From: Thioploca sp.
GTDB taxonomy: Bacteria; Pseudomonadota; Gammaproteobacteria; Beggiatoales; Beggiatoaceae
Assembly: GCA_011371325.1 (NCBI GenBank)
Contig: DRQV01000121.1
Span: 1 to 13,968 of the forward strand
Direction of reading: 5' to 3'
DNA: 13,968 bases
The notes beneath the pieces are model-generated. The model saw only the letters and a program-made list of their open reading frames with translations, did not search any database and was not told where the DNA came from. The position numbers were made by a program, and so were the translations under genes. Positions within the stretch are counted from its first letter, which is position 1; every line of letters starts with the position of its first letter. Shown piece by piece: positions 1-6,323 of the stretch.

Positions 1-123
1 ATCGACGTAATCTTTAATTCCATGTAAATAAGTCCATGGTAATTTATACTGATTGCTATAGGAATCGAAATATGCTGGTTGGTGCATGTGCCAACATAAT
101 ACTACTTTTAATTTTTCAGACAT
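1..123 (-). CDS. GH57-family glycoside hydrolase, N-terminal fragment
   Basis: This is the first 41 codons of a gene that runs off the left edge. The reading frame stays open from the ATG at 123 to position 1. The peptide begins MSEKLKVVLCWHMHQPAYFD, and the WHMHQP stretch (residues 11-16) matches conserved region 1 of glycoside hydrolase family 57 (alpha-amylase, branching-enzyme and amylopullulanase-like proteins), which sits at the very N-terminus of those enzymes. The family acts on alpha-glucans such as glycogen. The exact activity cannot be told because the catalytic Glu and Asp lie far downstream, outside the window. No signal peptide is visible, so a cytoplasmic enzyme is inferred. 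No strong Shine-Dalgarno sequence precedes the ATG. Confidence 0.82.
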   Translation of the reverse strand, partial: MSEKLKVVLCWHMHQPAYFDSYSNQYKLPWTYLHGIKDYVD

Positions 124-389
124 TAGTTAATTTAAAAAATATTAAATATAAAAATTTATAAGTTATTTGTATCCGTTCTCCAATTTATAAAAATCCATTG
201 GTTCCTATTTCAACCAAGCTGGTTGCCATAGCAAGCTATAACAGAGCCGTCTTGTCCAGAGGCGTTAATTTCCGAGGAACTCCCGGTATTTTAACTTTGC
301 ATCAAGTTGATTGATATGCTTTTTTAAGTTAATGGTAGCATATCCCGATCTATTTCATGTATGGGGATAATATTTTAGAATTTTTGATT
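124..389. other. Intergenic stretch with GC-rich hairpin-dense island (candidate structured RNA or gene relic)
   Basis: These 266 bases separate the GH57 gene from the end of cysG. By hand count positions 211-290 hold 40 G/C of 80, clearly above the surroundings. Several inverted repeats are packed together: TTGGTT (198-203) with AACCAA (212-217); CAACCA (211-216) with TGGTTG (220-225), which competes with the first; ATAGC (228-232) with GCTAT (235-239); GCCGTCT (246-252) with AGAGGC (258-263), one bulge; and CCG-A-GG (272-277) with CC-CGG (282-286) around an AACT loop. A second group lies nearer cysG. The minus strand also has a short open frame ending in TGA at 210-212 with an in-frame stop just upstream, so it could instead be the 3' tail of a decayed gene. 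No known RNA family was recognised. Confidence 0.4.
313..369 (-). terminator. Overlapping alternative hairpins downstream of cysG
   Basis: GATATGCT (313-320) and AGCATATC (337-344) form a perfect 8-bp inverted repeat around a 16-nt loop. TATCCC (341-346) pairs equally well with GGGATA (364-369). Because 341-344 belongs to both, the two hairpins exclude one another. They lie 21 to 77 bases past the cysG stop codon, so they are the natural candidate for its transcript end or 3' stabiliser. No clean U-run follows on the minus strand, so intrinsic termination is uncertain. Confidence 0.4.
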
Positions 390-1778
390 CTATTGCTTCA
401 CAGTAAACCAATCCAATTTTTTTCGCAATTTTACCACATCGCCAATAATAATTATACTGGATAATTTTATGTCAGCTTTAGCCACAATATCTGGCAAAGT
501 TTCTATATTCCCAATTAAAACTCGTTGATCTTGGGTAGTAGCTTTCTGTATTAGAGCTGCCGGTTTATTAGCTGGCATACCATGCTTAATCAACTCTTTA
601 GTAATAATTGGTAATCCACGTAGGCCCATATAAATAACAACTGTTTGATTAGGCTGGGATAATGCTGTCCAATTCAAATTCATAGTATTATCTTTCAAAT
701 GGCCAGTAACAAACATACAAGATTGAGCATGATCCCGGTGAGTTAAAGGAATACCTGCATATGCTGAACTACCAGTGGCAGCAGTTATTCCAGGTACTAT
801 TTGAAATGGAATTCCTTCATCCATCAAAGTTTCAATTTCTTCCCCACCCCTACCAAATAGGAATGGATCACCACCTTTTAAGCGTAAAACTCGTTTACCC
901 TGTTTGGCCAATTTAATTAATAATTTATTAATTTCATACTGGGGAACTACATGATTGGTCGGTGCTTTACCAACATAAATTCGTTCTGCTTCAAACCGTA
1001 CTAAATTTAATACTCCCTCTGAAACCAAACGATCATATAATACTACATCTGCCTGTTGCATAAGGCGTAAAGCTCGAAAAGTTAGTAAATCTGGGTCACC
1101 AGGGCCTCCACCAACTAAATAAACCTCACCTTGTCCATCTGGTTCATCGGCAGTTTTAGTCAATAATTTTTCTATAGCTTGAGTTGCTATATCTTTATTA
1201 CCAGCTAATAGTGATTCAGCAATTGAACCTTGTAAAACTTTTTCCCAAAATCTACGCCGTTCATTAAAAGATAGATGTTGTTTAACTTTATTACGAAAAC
1301 TTGCTACAAATTCCGCTAATTTTCCATAATTTGCTGGAATTACTGATTCTAAACGAGAGCGTAATAAGCGAGCTAAGACTGGAGATGCTCCACCAGTGGA
1401 TACTGCAATTTGTACTGGTGAACGATCAATGATAGATGGCATTATAAAAGTACATAGTTGAGGCTGATCTACTACATTAACAGGAATCCCCTGAGTTTGT
1501 GCTAATTGTGACACTTGTTCATTAACCATTTCATCGTCAGTAGCGGCTATTACTATTCGGTACTGATGTAAATCTGTTAATTCAAAATTACTTGCTTGAT
1601 GAGTAATACGTCCAACACTAGCCCATTCGACCAATTGTTCAGTTAATTGAGGTGCAACTACAGTAACAATTGCTTGGGCTCGTAATAATAATTCAACTTT
1701 ACGAGTTGCTATAGTACCACCCCCAACAACCAATCCAGGCTGATTGCAGATATTTAAAAAAATTGGCAAAAAGTTCAT
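390..1778 (-). CDS. cysG: Siroheme synthase, trifunctional (uroporphyrinogen-III C-methyltransferase / precorrin-2 dehydrogenase / ferrochelatase)
   Basis: The 462-residue product matches the usual fused CysG (about 457 in E. coli). It converts uroporphyrinogen III to siroheme by two SAM-dependent methylations, NAD-dependent oxidation and iron insertion. The N-terminal half carries a Rossmann motif (GGGTIATRK, residues 19-27), Asp104 at the position of the essential dehydrogenase/chelatase aspartate, and the FIMPSIIDRSPV signature (111-122). The C-terminal half is a SUMT/CobA domain: VGGGPGDPDLLT (222-233), YDR with Asp249, VGK with Lys271, GGDPFLFGRGGEE (302-314) and VPGITAATG (328-336). Thr128 replaces the serine that is phosphorylated in the enteric enzyme. 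The gene is divergent from tusA and dsrE2, which suits a role in sulfur metabolism, since siroheme serves sulfite reductases. No Shine-Dalgarno is evident before the ATG. Confidence 0.97.
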   Translation of the reverse strand: MNFLPIFLNICNQPGLVVGGGTIATRKVELLLRAQAIVTVVAPQLTEQLVEWASVGRITHQASNFELTDLHQYRIVIAATDDEMVNEQVSQLAQTQGIPVNVVDQPQLCTFIMPSIIDRSPVQIAVSTGGASPVLARLLRSRLESVIPANYGKLAEFVASFRNKVKQHLSFNERRRFWEKVLQGSIAESLLAGNKDIATQAIEKLLTKTADEPDGQGEVYLVGGGPGDPDLLTFRALRLMQQADVVLYDRLVSEGVLNLVRFEAERIYVGKAPTNHVVPQYEINKLLIKLAKQGKRVLRLKGGDPFLFGRGGEEIETLMDEGIPFQIVPGITAATGSSAYAGIPLTHRDHAQSCMFVTGHLKDNTMNLNWTALSQPNQTVVIYMGLRGLPIITKELIKHGMPANKPAALIQKATTQDQRVLIGNIETLPDIVAKADIKLSSIIIIGDVVKLRKKLDWFTVKQ

Positions 1779-1832
1779 ATTTTAGGAATTATTAAATAGT
1801 TACTTCTGGAATTAGAAATATTAAATCTATAT

Positions 1833-1838
1833 ATTATA
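1833..1838 (-). promoter_or_regulatory. Possible -10 box for cysG
   Basis: On the minus strand this reads TATAAT, a perfect -10 hexamer, 55 bases upstream of the cysG ATG. No good -35 lies 16-18 bases further upstream, and the surrounding DNA is AT-rich, so a chance match is possible. Confidence 0.3.
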
Positions 1839-1895
1839 CGATATATCTAACAATTTAAAGAAAGTAGGCTAAAGTTCTTTACTTTTACGCTATAT

Positions 1896-1901
1896 TATAA
1901 T
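1896..1901 (+). promoter_or_regulatory. Possible -10 box for tusA-dsrE2
   Basis: A perfect TATAAT lies in the 219-base divergent region, about 96 bases before the tusA ATG, leaving a long 5' leader. A -35 element near consensus is not visible (TTCTTT ends 15 bases upstream), so support is weak. The rest of 1779-1997 shows no other clear element apart from the tusA ribosome-binding site. Confidence 0.3.
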
Positions 1902-1983
1902 ATTATGTTGTTTCTGAGCAATGCTAATTTTTGATAGAATCTCTATCTTAAATTACCTTTTTTAGATTTGTTTAAACAATTAC

Positions 1984-1988
1984 AGGAA
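1984..1988 (+). promoter_or_regulatory. Ribosome-binding site of tusA
   Basis: AGGAA lies nine bases before the ATG at 1998. This is one of the few recognisable Shine-Dalgarno sequences in the window and it fixes the tusA start. Confidence 0.6.
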
Positions 1989-1997
1989 CAGAAATAA

Positions 1998-2228
1998 ATG
2001 GCTAATTTTGATCAAGAACTGGATGCTAGCGGTCTTAACTGCCCTTTGCCTATTTTGCGAGCTAAAAAGACTCTCAATGGTATGGAAAGTGGACAAGTCC
2101 TGCGGGTAATCGCAACTGATCCAGGTTCAGTTAAAGATTTTGAGGCATTTGCCAAACAAACTGGAAATGAATTGGTGGAATCCGGTGAAGAAAATGGTAA
2201 ATATACATTCTTGCTCAAAAAGAAATAA
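1998..2228 (+). CDS. tusA: TusA-family sulfur carrier protein
   Basis: This is a 76-residue cytoplasmic SirA/TusA-fold protein. The family carries sulfane sulfur as a persulfide on one conserved cysteine and passes it between enzymes, for tRNA 2-thiouridine synthesis in enteric bacteria and for dissimilatory sulfur oxidation in many sulfur oxidisers. The N-terminal motif LDASGLNCPLPILRAKKTL (residues 8-26) contains the diagnostic CPxP box with the carrier Cys15. The rest follows the family pattern (GQVLRVIATDPGSVKDFEAF, residues 32-51). A ribosome-binding site sits nine bases upstream. dsrE2 starts 30 bases downstream on the same strand, so the two are very likely cotranscribed. That pairing favours the sulfur-oxidation type of TusA over the tRNA-thiolation type, but the function is inferred from context. 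Confidence 0.94.
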   Translation: MANFDQELDASGLNCPLPILRAKKTLNGMESGQVLRVIATDPGSVKDFEAFAKQTGNELVESGEENGKYTFLLKKK

Positions 2229-2247
2229 TATACTGCAACTTAATTAT

Positions 2248-2252
2248 GAGGG
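2248..2252 (+). promoter_or_regulatory. Ribosome-binding site of dsrE2
   Basis: GAGGG ends six bases before the ATG at 2259. It is a strong Shine-Dalgarno match that settles the start of the DsrE2-like gene. Confidence 0.65.
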
Positions 2253-2258
2253 CATTTC

Positions 2259-2729
2259 ATGTCTGATGAAAAAAAACTTGCAATTATTGCAACTAAAGGT
2301 TCCCTTGATTGGGCCTACCCGCCTTTTATTTTAGCATCTACTGCTGCTGCATTAGGATATCAAACGCAAATATTTTTTACTTTTTACGGCCTTGAATTAT
2401 TAAAAAAAGATTTAAGTTTGCAAGTTACTTCCTTGGGTAATCCAGCAATGCCAATGCCAATTCCAGTGCCAGTAATCATGCAAACCATACCTGGTATGCA
2501 GGCTATGATGACTAGTATGATGAAGAAGAAAATGAAAAGTAAAGGTGTTGCTAGTATTGAGGAGTTGCGCGATTTAAGCATAGAAGCTGAAGTAAAAATG
2601 GTCGCCTGTCAAATGACAGTAGATTTATTTGAGTTTGATACTAAAGATTTTATTGATGGTATTGAATATGGAGGAGCTGCAACCTTCTTTGAATTTGCTG
2701 GCGAATCTGATGTTTGTTTGTATATATAA
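2259..2729 (+). CDS. dsrE2: DsrE2-like sulfur-transfer protein (DsrE/DsrF/DrsH-like family)
   Basis: The 156-residue product has the fold-start pattern of DsrE2 proteins: KLAIIATKGSLDWAYPPFILASTAAALG (residues 6-33). A Pro/Met-rich insertion follows, with nine Met between residues 64 and 92, then a Lys cluster (89-95). Cys117, in the segment VKMVACQMTVDLF (112-124), is the likely sulfur-binding residue, and a second Cys lies near the C-terminus (Cys153). DsrE-like proteins bind sulfane sulfur and exchange it with TusA or rhodaneses. The gene follows tusA by 30 bases, the arrangement known from sulfur oxidisers as rhd-tusA-dsrE2, but no rhodanese gene is present here. The Pro/Met segment is hydrophobic enough for membrane association, which I cannot confirm. 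The family is well supported; the exact partner and the direction of transfer are inferred. Confidence 0.88.
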   Translation: MSDEKKLAIIATKGSLDWAYPPFILASTAAALGYQTQIFFTFYGLELLKKDLSLQVTSLGNPAMPMPIPVPVIMQTIPGMQAMMTSMMKKKMKSKGVASIEELRDLSIEAEVKMVACQMTVDLFEFDTKDFIDGIEYGGAATFFEFAGESDVCLYI

Positions 2730-2753
2730 TTAGTTTTTGCCAACTTATATCTT

Positions 2754-2790
2754 AAGTCACAAATATTCCTATGGAATTATGTGGCTTTTG
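2754..2790 (+). terminator. Intrinsic terminator after tusA-dsrE2
   Basis: AAGTCACA (2754-2761) pairs with TGTGGCTT (2780-2787) with one G-U wobble. An inner stem ATTCC/GGAAT lies in the loop, and TTTTG follows. It begins 25 bases past the dsrE2 stop, in the right place and orientation to end that transcript. Confidence 0.65.
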
Positions 2791-2836
2791 TTGAGTTGGA
2801 TATTGTTCATTCCAACATTAAAATCTACTTTCAAAT

Positions 2837-2859
2837 AGTTGGGCTATAATAACCCAACT
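2837..2859. terminator. Hairpin between the convergent dsrE2 and erpA genes
   Basis: AGTTGGG (2837-2843) and CCCAACT (2853-2859) form a perfect 7-bp stem with a 9-nt loop, 8 bases beyond the erpA stop codon. Its position suits termination of the long minus-strand cluster that ends with erpA, or bidirectional termination. The T-run on either side is weak. Confidence 0.55.
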
Positions 2860-2866
2860 TAATTAT

Positions 2867-3223
2867 CTAAACTGTAAATGAAGAACCACAGCCACAAGTT
2901 GTAGAGGCATTAGGATTACGAATCACAAACTGAGAACCTTCTAAATCTTCAACATAGTCGATCTCAGCCCCAACTAAATACTGATAACTCATTGGATCAA
3001 TCAGTAATTTAACTCCTTGATTTTCAACTACAGTATCATCCTCTTGAACGCTTTCGTCAAAAGTAAAACCATATTGAAAACCGGAACAACCACCACCTTG
3101 AACAAATACTCGCAACATTAAATCAGTGTTGTTTTCTTCTTCAATTAATTGTTGAACCTTAATAGCTGCCCCATCAGTAAATAATAAAGGGGAAGGCATA
3201 ACTTCATCTTGTGTTTCACTCAT
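2867..3223 (-). CDS. erpA: Iron-sulfur cluster insertion protein, A-type carrier
   Basis: ErpA receives Fe-S clusters from the assembly scaffold and delivers them to apo-targets such as IspG/IspH and respiratory proteins. The product from this start is 118 residues (E. coli 114). The three ligand cysteines are all present: Cys46 in GGGCSGFQYGFTFD and Cys110/Cys112 in the C-terminal TCGCGSSFTV. The segments DPMSYQYLVGAEIDY and LEGSQF distinguish ErpA from IscA and SufA. An ATG four codons upstream, at 3235, is also in frame. However, GGAG (on the complement of 3230-3233) lies six bases before the ATG at 3223, whereas nothing comparable precedes 3235, so MSETQ is the better start. It lies 45 bases after the MerR-type gene and is probably the last gene of the cluster. 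Confidence 0.95.
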   Translation of the reverse strand: MSETQDEVMPSPLLFTDGAAIKVQQLIEEENNTDLMLRVFVQGGGCSGFQYGFTFDESVQEDDTVVENQGVKLLIDPMSYQYLVGAEIDYVEDLEGSQFVIRNPNASTTCGCGSSFTV

Positions 3224-3229
3224 AAAAAA

Positions 3230-3233
3230 CTCC
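3230..3233 (-). promoter_or_regulatory. Ribosome-binding site deciding the erpA start
   Basis: On the minus strand this is GGAG followed by six T residues and the ATG at 3223. It overlaps the alternative upstream ATG (3235-3233), so a ribosome bound here would start at the downstream codon. Confidence 0.7.
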
Positions 3234-3268
3234 ATAAAATTTAAATGTATAATAATATTCTTGGTAAA

Positions 3269-3616
3269 TTAAGATTTTAAAATATTTAAAACTTCTTCAA
3301 GTTCCTTTCTCAATTGACGAACTATATCTTTTTGAGAAGCGGCATTAGTTGTCCCGGCTAAATATTGTTTAGCACCACCAATTGTAAAACCACGTTCGTA
3401 TAATAAATTACGAATTTTCCTAACTAGAACTACATCCTCCCTTTGATAATAACGCCGATTACCACGTCTTTTTATAGGATGTAATTGAGAAAACTCTTGT
3501 TCCCAATATCGTAATACATGTGGTTTAACCGTGCATAAATCACTAACTTCGCCAATCGTAAAATAACGTTTTTCCGGGATAAGCGGTAACGGACTAAGAT
3601 TCGTCGATTCCAACAT
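3269..3616 (-). CDS. MerR-type DNA-binding regulator linked to ihfA
   Basis: This 115-residue protein has a MerR winged helix-turn-helix: YFTIGEVSDLC (18-28), VLRYWEQEF (34-42), the wing GNRRYYQREDVVLVRKI (52-68) and LLYERGFTIGGAKQYL (71-86). A short charged dimerisation helix follows (96-114). There is no cysteine-rich or drug-binding effector domain, which is typical of the small MerR-like proteins encoded just after ihfA in many gammaproteobacteria such as Pseudomonas. Its ligand and targets are unknown. The start overlaps the last 23 bases of ihfA, so translation is probably coupled, and no strong separate ribosome-binding site is visible. A housekeeping role is suggested only by the conserved position. 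Confidence 0.9.
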   Translation of the reverse strand: MLESTNLSPLPLIPEKRYFTIGEVSDLCTVKPHVLRYWEQEFSQLHPIKRRGNRRYYQREDVVLVRKIRNLLYERGFTIGGAKQYLAGTTNAASQKDIVRQLRKELEEVLNILKS

Positions 3617-3896
3617 AAGAACTTACTCGTGATCTAAGTTTTTGTCCAGACTTAAATGTAACAACTCGACGAGCAGTTATAGGTATTTCTTCGCCTGTTT
3701 TAGGATTACGCCCTGGTCGTTCTTTTTTATCTCTTAATTCAAAATTACCAAATCCAGATAATTTGACTTTTTGACCTTTTTCTAAAGTTAACCGAATTTC
3801 TTCAAAGAATGCGTTTACCATTTCATTAGCTTCCCGTTTACTGAAGCCAACTGCTTTAGAAAGTTCATCTATTAATTCAGCTTTAGTTAATGCCAT
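3594..3896 (-). CDS. ihfA: Integration host factor alpha subunit
   Basis: The 100-residue HU/IHF-fold protein matches E. coli IhfA (99) nearly end to end. It starts MALTKAEL, carries VKLSGFGNFELRDK (44-57), and has the DNA-intercalating arm PGRNPKTGEEIPITARRVV (61-79) with the key Pro65 in place. IHF is an alpha-beta heterodimer that bends DNA by roughly 160 degrees and assists recombination, replication and transcription. The start lies 2 bases after the pheT stop, the classical pheT-ihfA coupling, and the end overlaps the MerR-type gene. The PITARRVVTF segment separates it from the beta subunit and from HU. The partner subunit gene is only about 4.6 kb away on the same strand, which is unusual. 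Confidence 0.97.
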   Translation of the reverse strand: MALTKAELIDELSKAVGFSKREANEMVNAFFEEIRLTLEKGQKVKLSGFGNFELRDKKERPGRNPKTGEEIPITARRVVTFKSGQKLRSRVSSYVGIDES

Positions 3897-3898
3897 AT

Positions 3899-6304
3899 TT
3901 ATTCTCTTAATTTTGCCCCAAAGGTTTGTTCAAGTTTGTTTATTAATTGCCTAACTATATCATCAATTTCTGAATCAGTTAAACTACGTAAGTCAGATTG
4001 AAATAATAATCCAATTGCCAAACTCTTTTGATCTAATGGTATTCCTTTACCTTGATAGACATCAAAGAGTTGTAAATCAATTAAAGTCTCAATATTCATT
4101 CGCCAAATACAGGTTTGTAATTGACTTATATTAATATCTTCCGATACAACTAATGCTAGGTCTCTTCGTATCGATGGATATTTGGAAATCTCTTTAAATT
4201 GTGGTAAAGACACTTTATATAGTGGAAGTAGCCGCAATTCAAAGAGATAAATCGGTGCTTGAAGTTCTAATTCTTGGACTAAGCTTGGGTGTAACGCTCC
4301 TAATAAACCAATATTTTCATCATTACAATAAATAGCTGCCGTTTGACCAGGATGTAAAGCTGAATGGGTTGCCGGGGCAAAATGATAATTGGTGTGAGAG
4401 ATTAATGCTTCCACATCAGATTTAACATCAAAAAAATCAATTGGTTGTTCAGTCTGTCCCCATTGTTTAGACCAACGCATGCCACTAACGACTCCAGCTA
4501 ACATTTGTTCTTGTTGTAGTTCTTCGGATTTAATAAACCTTAGTCCAGTTTCAAACAAACGTATTCTATTCATTTGTCGTTTTTGATTATACTGTACTAT
4601 TGGTAATAGACCGGCCCATAAAGTACTTCTCATAACCGCCATATCTTTAGCAAGTGGATTAGCCAAAGCCATTAATTTAGCTTCTGGATCAAGTTTAGCT
4701 TGTAATTCAGGATCAACAAAACTATATGTTATTGCTTCTTGATAATCACGTTGTACCAATATACTTTGTAACTGTTCTAAAGCTAATGCTGGTTGTGACG
4801 ACAAGGTTAAATCAGATTTTGGAAGTTTAGTTGGTATATTGTCATATCCATAAATTCTAGCTAATTCTTCAATTAAATCAACTTCAAGGCTAATATCAAA
4901 TCTATAACTAGGAGGACATACTTCCCATACTAGTTCTTCAATTTTCTCGGTTGATAATGGTAGTTTAAAATCGGTATCTGATAAAATAGAGCTATATGGA
5001 GTTACTGTCATTCCTAAACTAGTTAAGATACGTGGAATTTCTACTGATTTTATTTTAGTACCTAATAATCTTTTAATTTTGGAAGAATGTAACTTAATAA
5101 CTGGAACTGGCACCATAGTGTCAGCTATAGTTTCAATAATTGGCCCTGGTTGCCCACCAACAATATCTATCAATAAAGCAGTTACTCGTTCCATAGCCCG
5201 CCGTTGTAACTGTGGATCAACTCCACGTTCAAATCGATGGGATGAATCCGTATGTAGTTTATAACGCCTAGCGGTATTAGATATTGAGGTTGGGGCAAAA
5301 AATGCACTTTCCAAGAAGATATTGTTAGTTTTATCAGTTACCCCAGAATTTTGACCACCCATTATTCCAGCAAGTGCTAGTGGTTTTTCATGGTCTGCAA
5401 TTATTAAACTTTGTTCATCTAAATCAATATTTTGATCATCTAATAAAGTAAGTGATTCGCCAGCTTGAGCCATTCTTACATTTATACCACCAACTAAATT
5501 ATTAAGATCAAAAGCGTGCATTGGCTGACCTAATTCTAATAATACATAGTTAGTAATATCTACCACCGCATTAATAGAACGAATTCCACTGCGTCGTAAT
5601 CTTTCTCGCATCCAAATCGGCGTTGGAGCTTTAATATTAATATTCTTAATAACTCGTCCAACATAATGTGGACAAAGTTCATGATTATCTATTGGTAAGG
5701 CATCTTTAATTTTAGCAGATACTGGTGAGCAATCTAAATAGGCCAATTTAGCTTTAGTTAAAGCTCCGACTTCACGTGCGATTCCTTCAATACTTAAACA
5801 ATCACCACGATTAGGAGTTAAGTCAATTTCAATACTAAAATCTTCTAATTGCATGTATTGCCGTATATCAACTCCAGCAGGAGCATCTTTTGGCAATTCC
5901 ATTATGCCGTCTGAATGCTCTTCTAAACCTAATTCCTGAGCTGAACATAACATGCCATAGGAACTAATTCCACGTAGCTCAGATTTTTCAATTTTTAAAT
6001 CACCTATTTTAGCTTCAATCAAAGCTGTTGGTGTTTTCATGCCAATGTTAACATTATTTGCTCCACAAATAATATTTAATATTGGTTCATCTTCTCCAAC
6101 ATTTACTTTGCAAATATTAAGTTTTTTGGCATTTGGATGTGATTCAACAGAAACAATTTCTCCCACGACAACTGAATTAAATTTAGATGCAACTGGCTCA
6201 ATTTGATCAAATTCTAAACCTGCCATTGTTAAGCGTGCCATTAATTCATCGGTTGAAATAGGCGGATTAACCCATTTACGTAGCCAATTTTCACTAAATC
6301 TCAT
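3899..6304 (-). CDS. pheT: Phenylalanine-tRNA ligase beta subunit
   Basis: The 801-residue product is the usual length for bacterial PheT (E. coli 795), the large subunit of the alpha2-beta2 enzyme that charges tRNA-Phe. An EMAP-II-like tRNA-binding domain lies near the N-terminus (about 39-150, VVVGEIVSVESHPNAKKL). The B3/B4 editing-type region includes GIRSINAVVDITNYVLLELG, followed by the B5 domain, the catalytic-like core (FETGLRF), and a C-terminal anticodon-binding domain starting near SKYPSIRRDLALVV. No frameshift is evident. AGGT seven bases before the ATG is an acceptable ribosome-binding site. The oddity is the neighbourhood: pheS, which normally sits directly upstream, is replaced by pyrF 19 bases away. 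Since PheT needs PheS, the alpha subunit must be encoded elsewhere. Confidence 0.97.
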   Translation of the reverse strand: MRFSENWLRKWVNPPISTDELMARLTMAGLEFDQIEPVASKFNSVVVGEIVSVESHPNAKKLNICKVNVGEDEPILNIICGANNVNIGMKTPTALIEAKIGDLKIEKSELRGISSYGMLCSAQELGLEEHSDGIMELPKDAPAGVDIRQYMQLEDFSIEIDLTPNRGDCLSIEGIAREVGALTKAKLAYLDCSPVSAKIKDALPIDNHELCPHYVGRVIKNINIKAPTPIWMRERLRRSGIRSINAVVDITNYVLLELGQPMHAFDLNNLVGGINVRMAQAGESLTLLDDQNIDLDEQSLIIADHEKPLALAGIMGGQNSGVTDKTNNIFLESAFFAPTSISNTARRYKLHTDSSHRFERGVDPQLQRRAMERVTALLIDIVGGQPGPIIETIADTMVPVPVIKLHSSKIKRLLGTKIKSVEIPRILTSLGMTVTPYSSILSDTDFKLPLSTEKIEELVWEVCPPSYRFDISLEVDLIEELARIYGYDNIPTKLPKSDLTLSSQPALALEQLQSILVQRDYQEAITYSFVDPELQAKLDPEAKLMALANPLAKDMAVMRSTLWAGLLPIVQYNQKRQMNRIRLFETGLRFIKSEELQQEQMLAGVVSGMRWSKQWGQTEQPIDFFDVKSDVEALISHTNYHFAPATHSALHPGQTAAIYCNDENIGLLGALHPSLVQELELQAPIYLFELRLLPLYKVSLPQFKEISKYPSIRRDLALVVSEDINISQLQTCIWRMNIETLIDLQLFDVYQGKGIPLDQKSLAIGLLFQSDLRSLTDSEIDDIVRQLINKLEQTFGAKLRE

Positions 6305-6323
6305 TAATCATACCTAATCGTTT

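Noticed and set aside
197..290. tRNA or known riboswitch in the GC-rich island
   Set aside because: The TTGGTT/AACCAA stem loosely resembles a T-arm, but there is no cloverleaf, no acceptor stem and no matching consensus of a riboswitch class that I know.
2140..2334. Plus-strand 64-codon open frame bridging tusA and dsrE2
   Set aside because: It is out of frame with both real genes, which have clear motifs and ribosome-binding sites. No similarity was recognised.
3269..3616. Metal- or drug-responsive MerR regulator
   Set aside because: The ligand-binding part is missing: the protein stops shortly after the DNA-binding domain, has only one Cys (Cys28, inside the HTH), and sits in the conserved ihfA-linked position.
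5079..5264. Plus-strand 61-codon open frame inside pheT
   Set aside because: It lies antisense to an intact, strongly conserved coding region and has no recognisable family or ribosome-binding site. It is a shadow of pheT.
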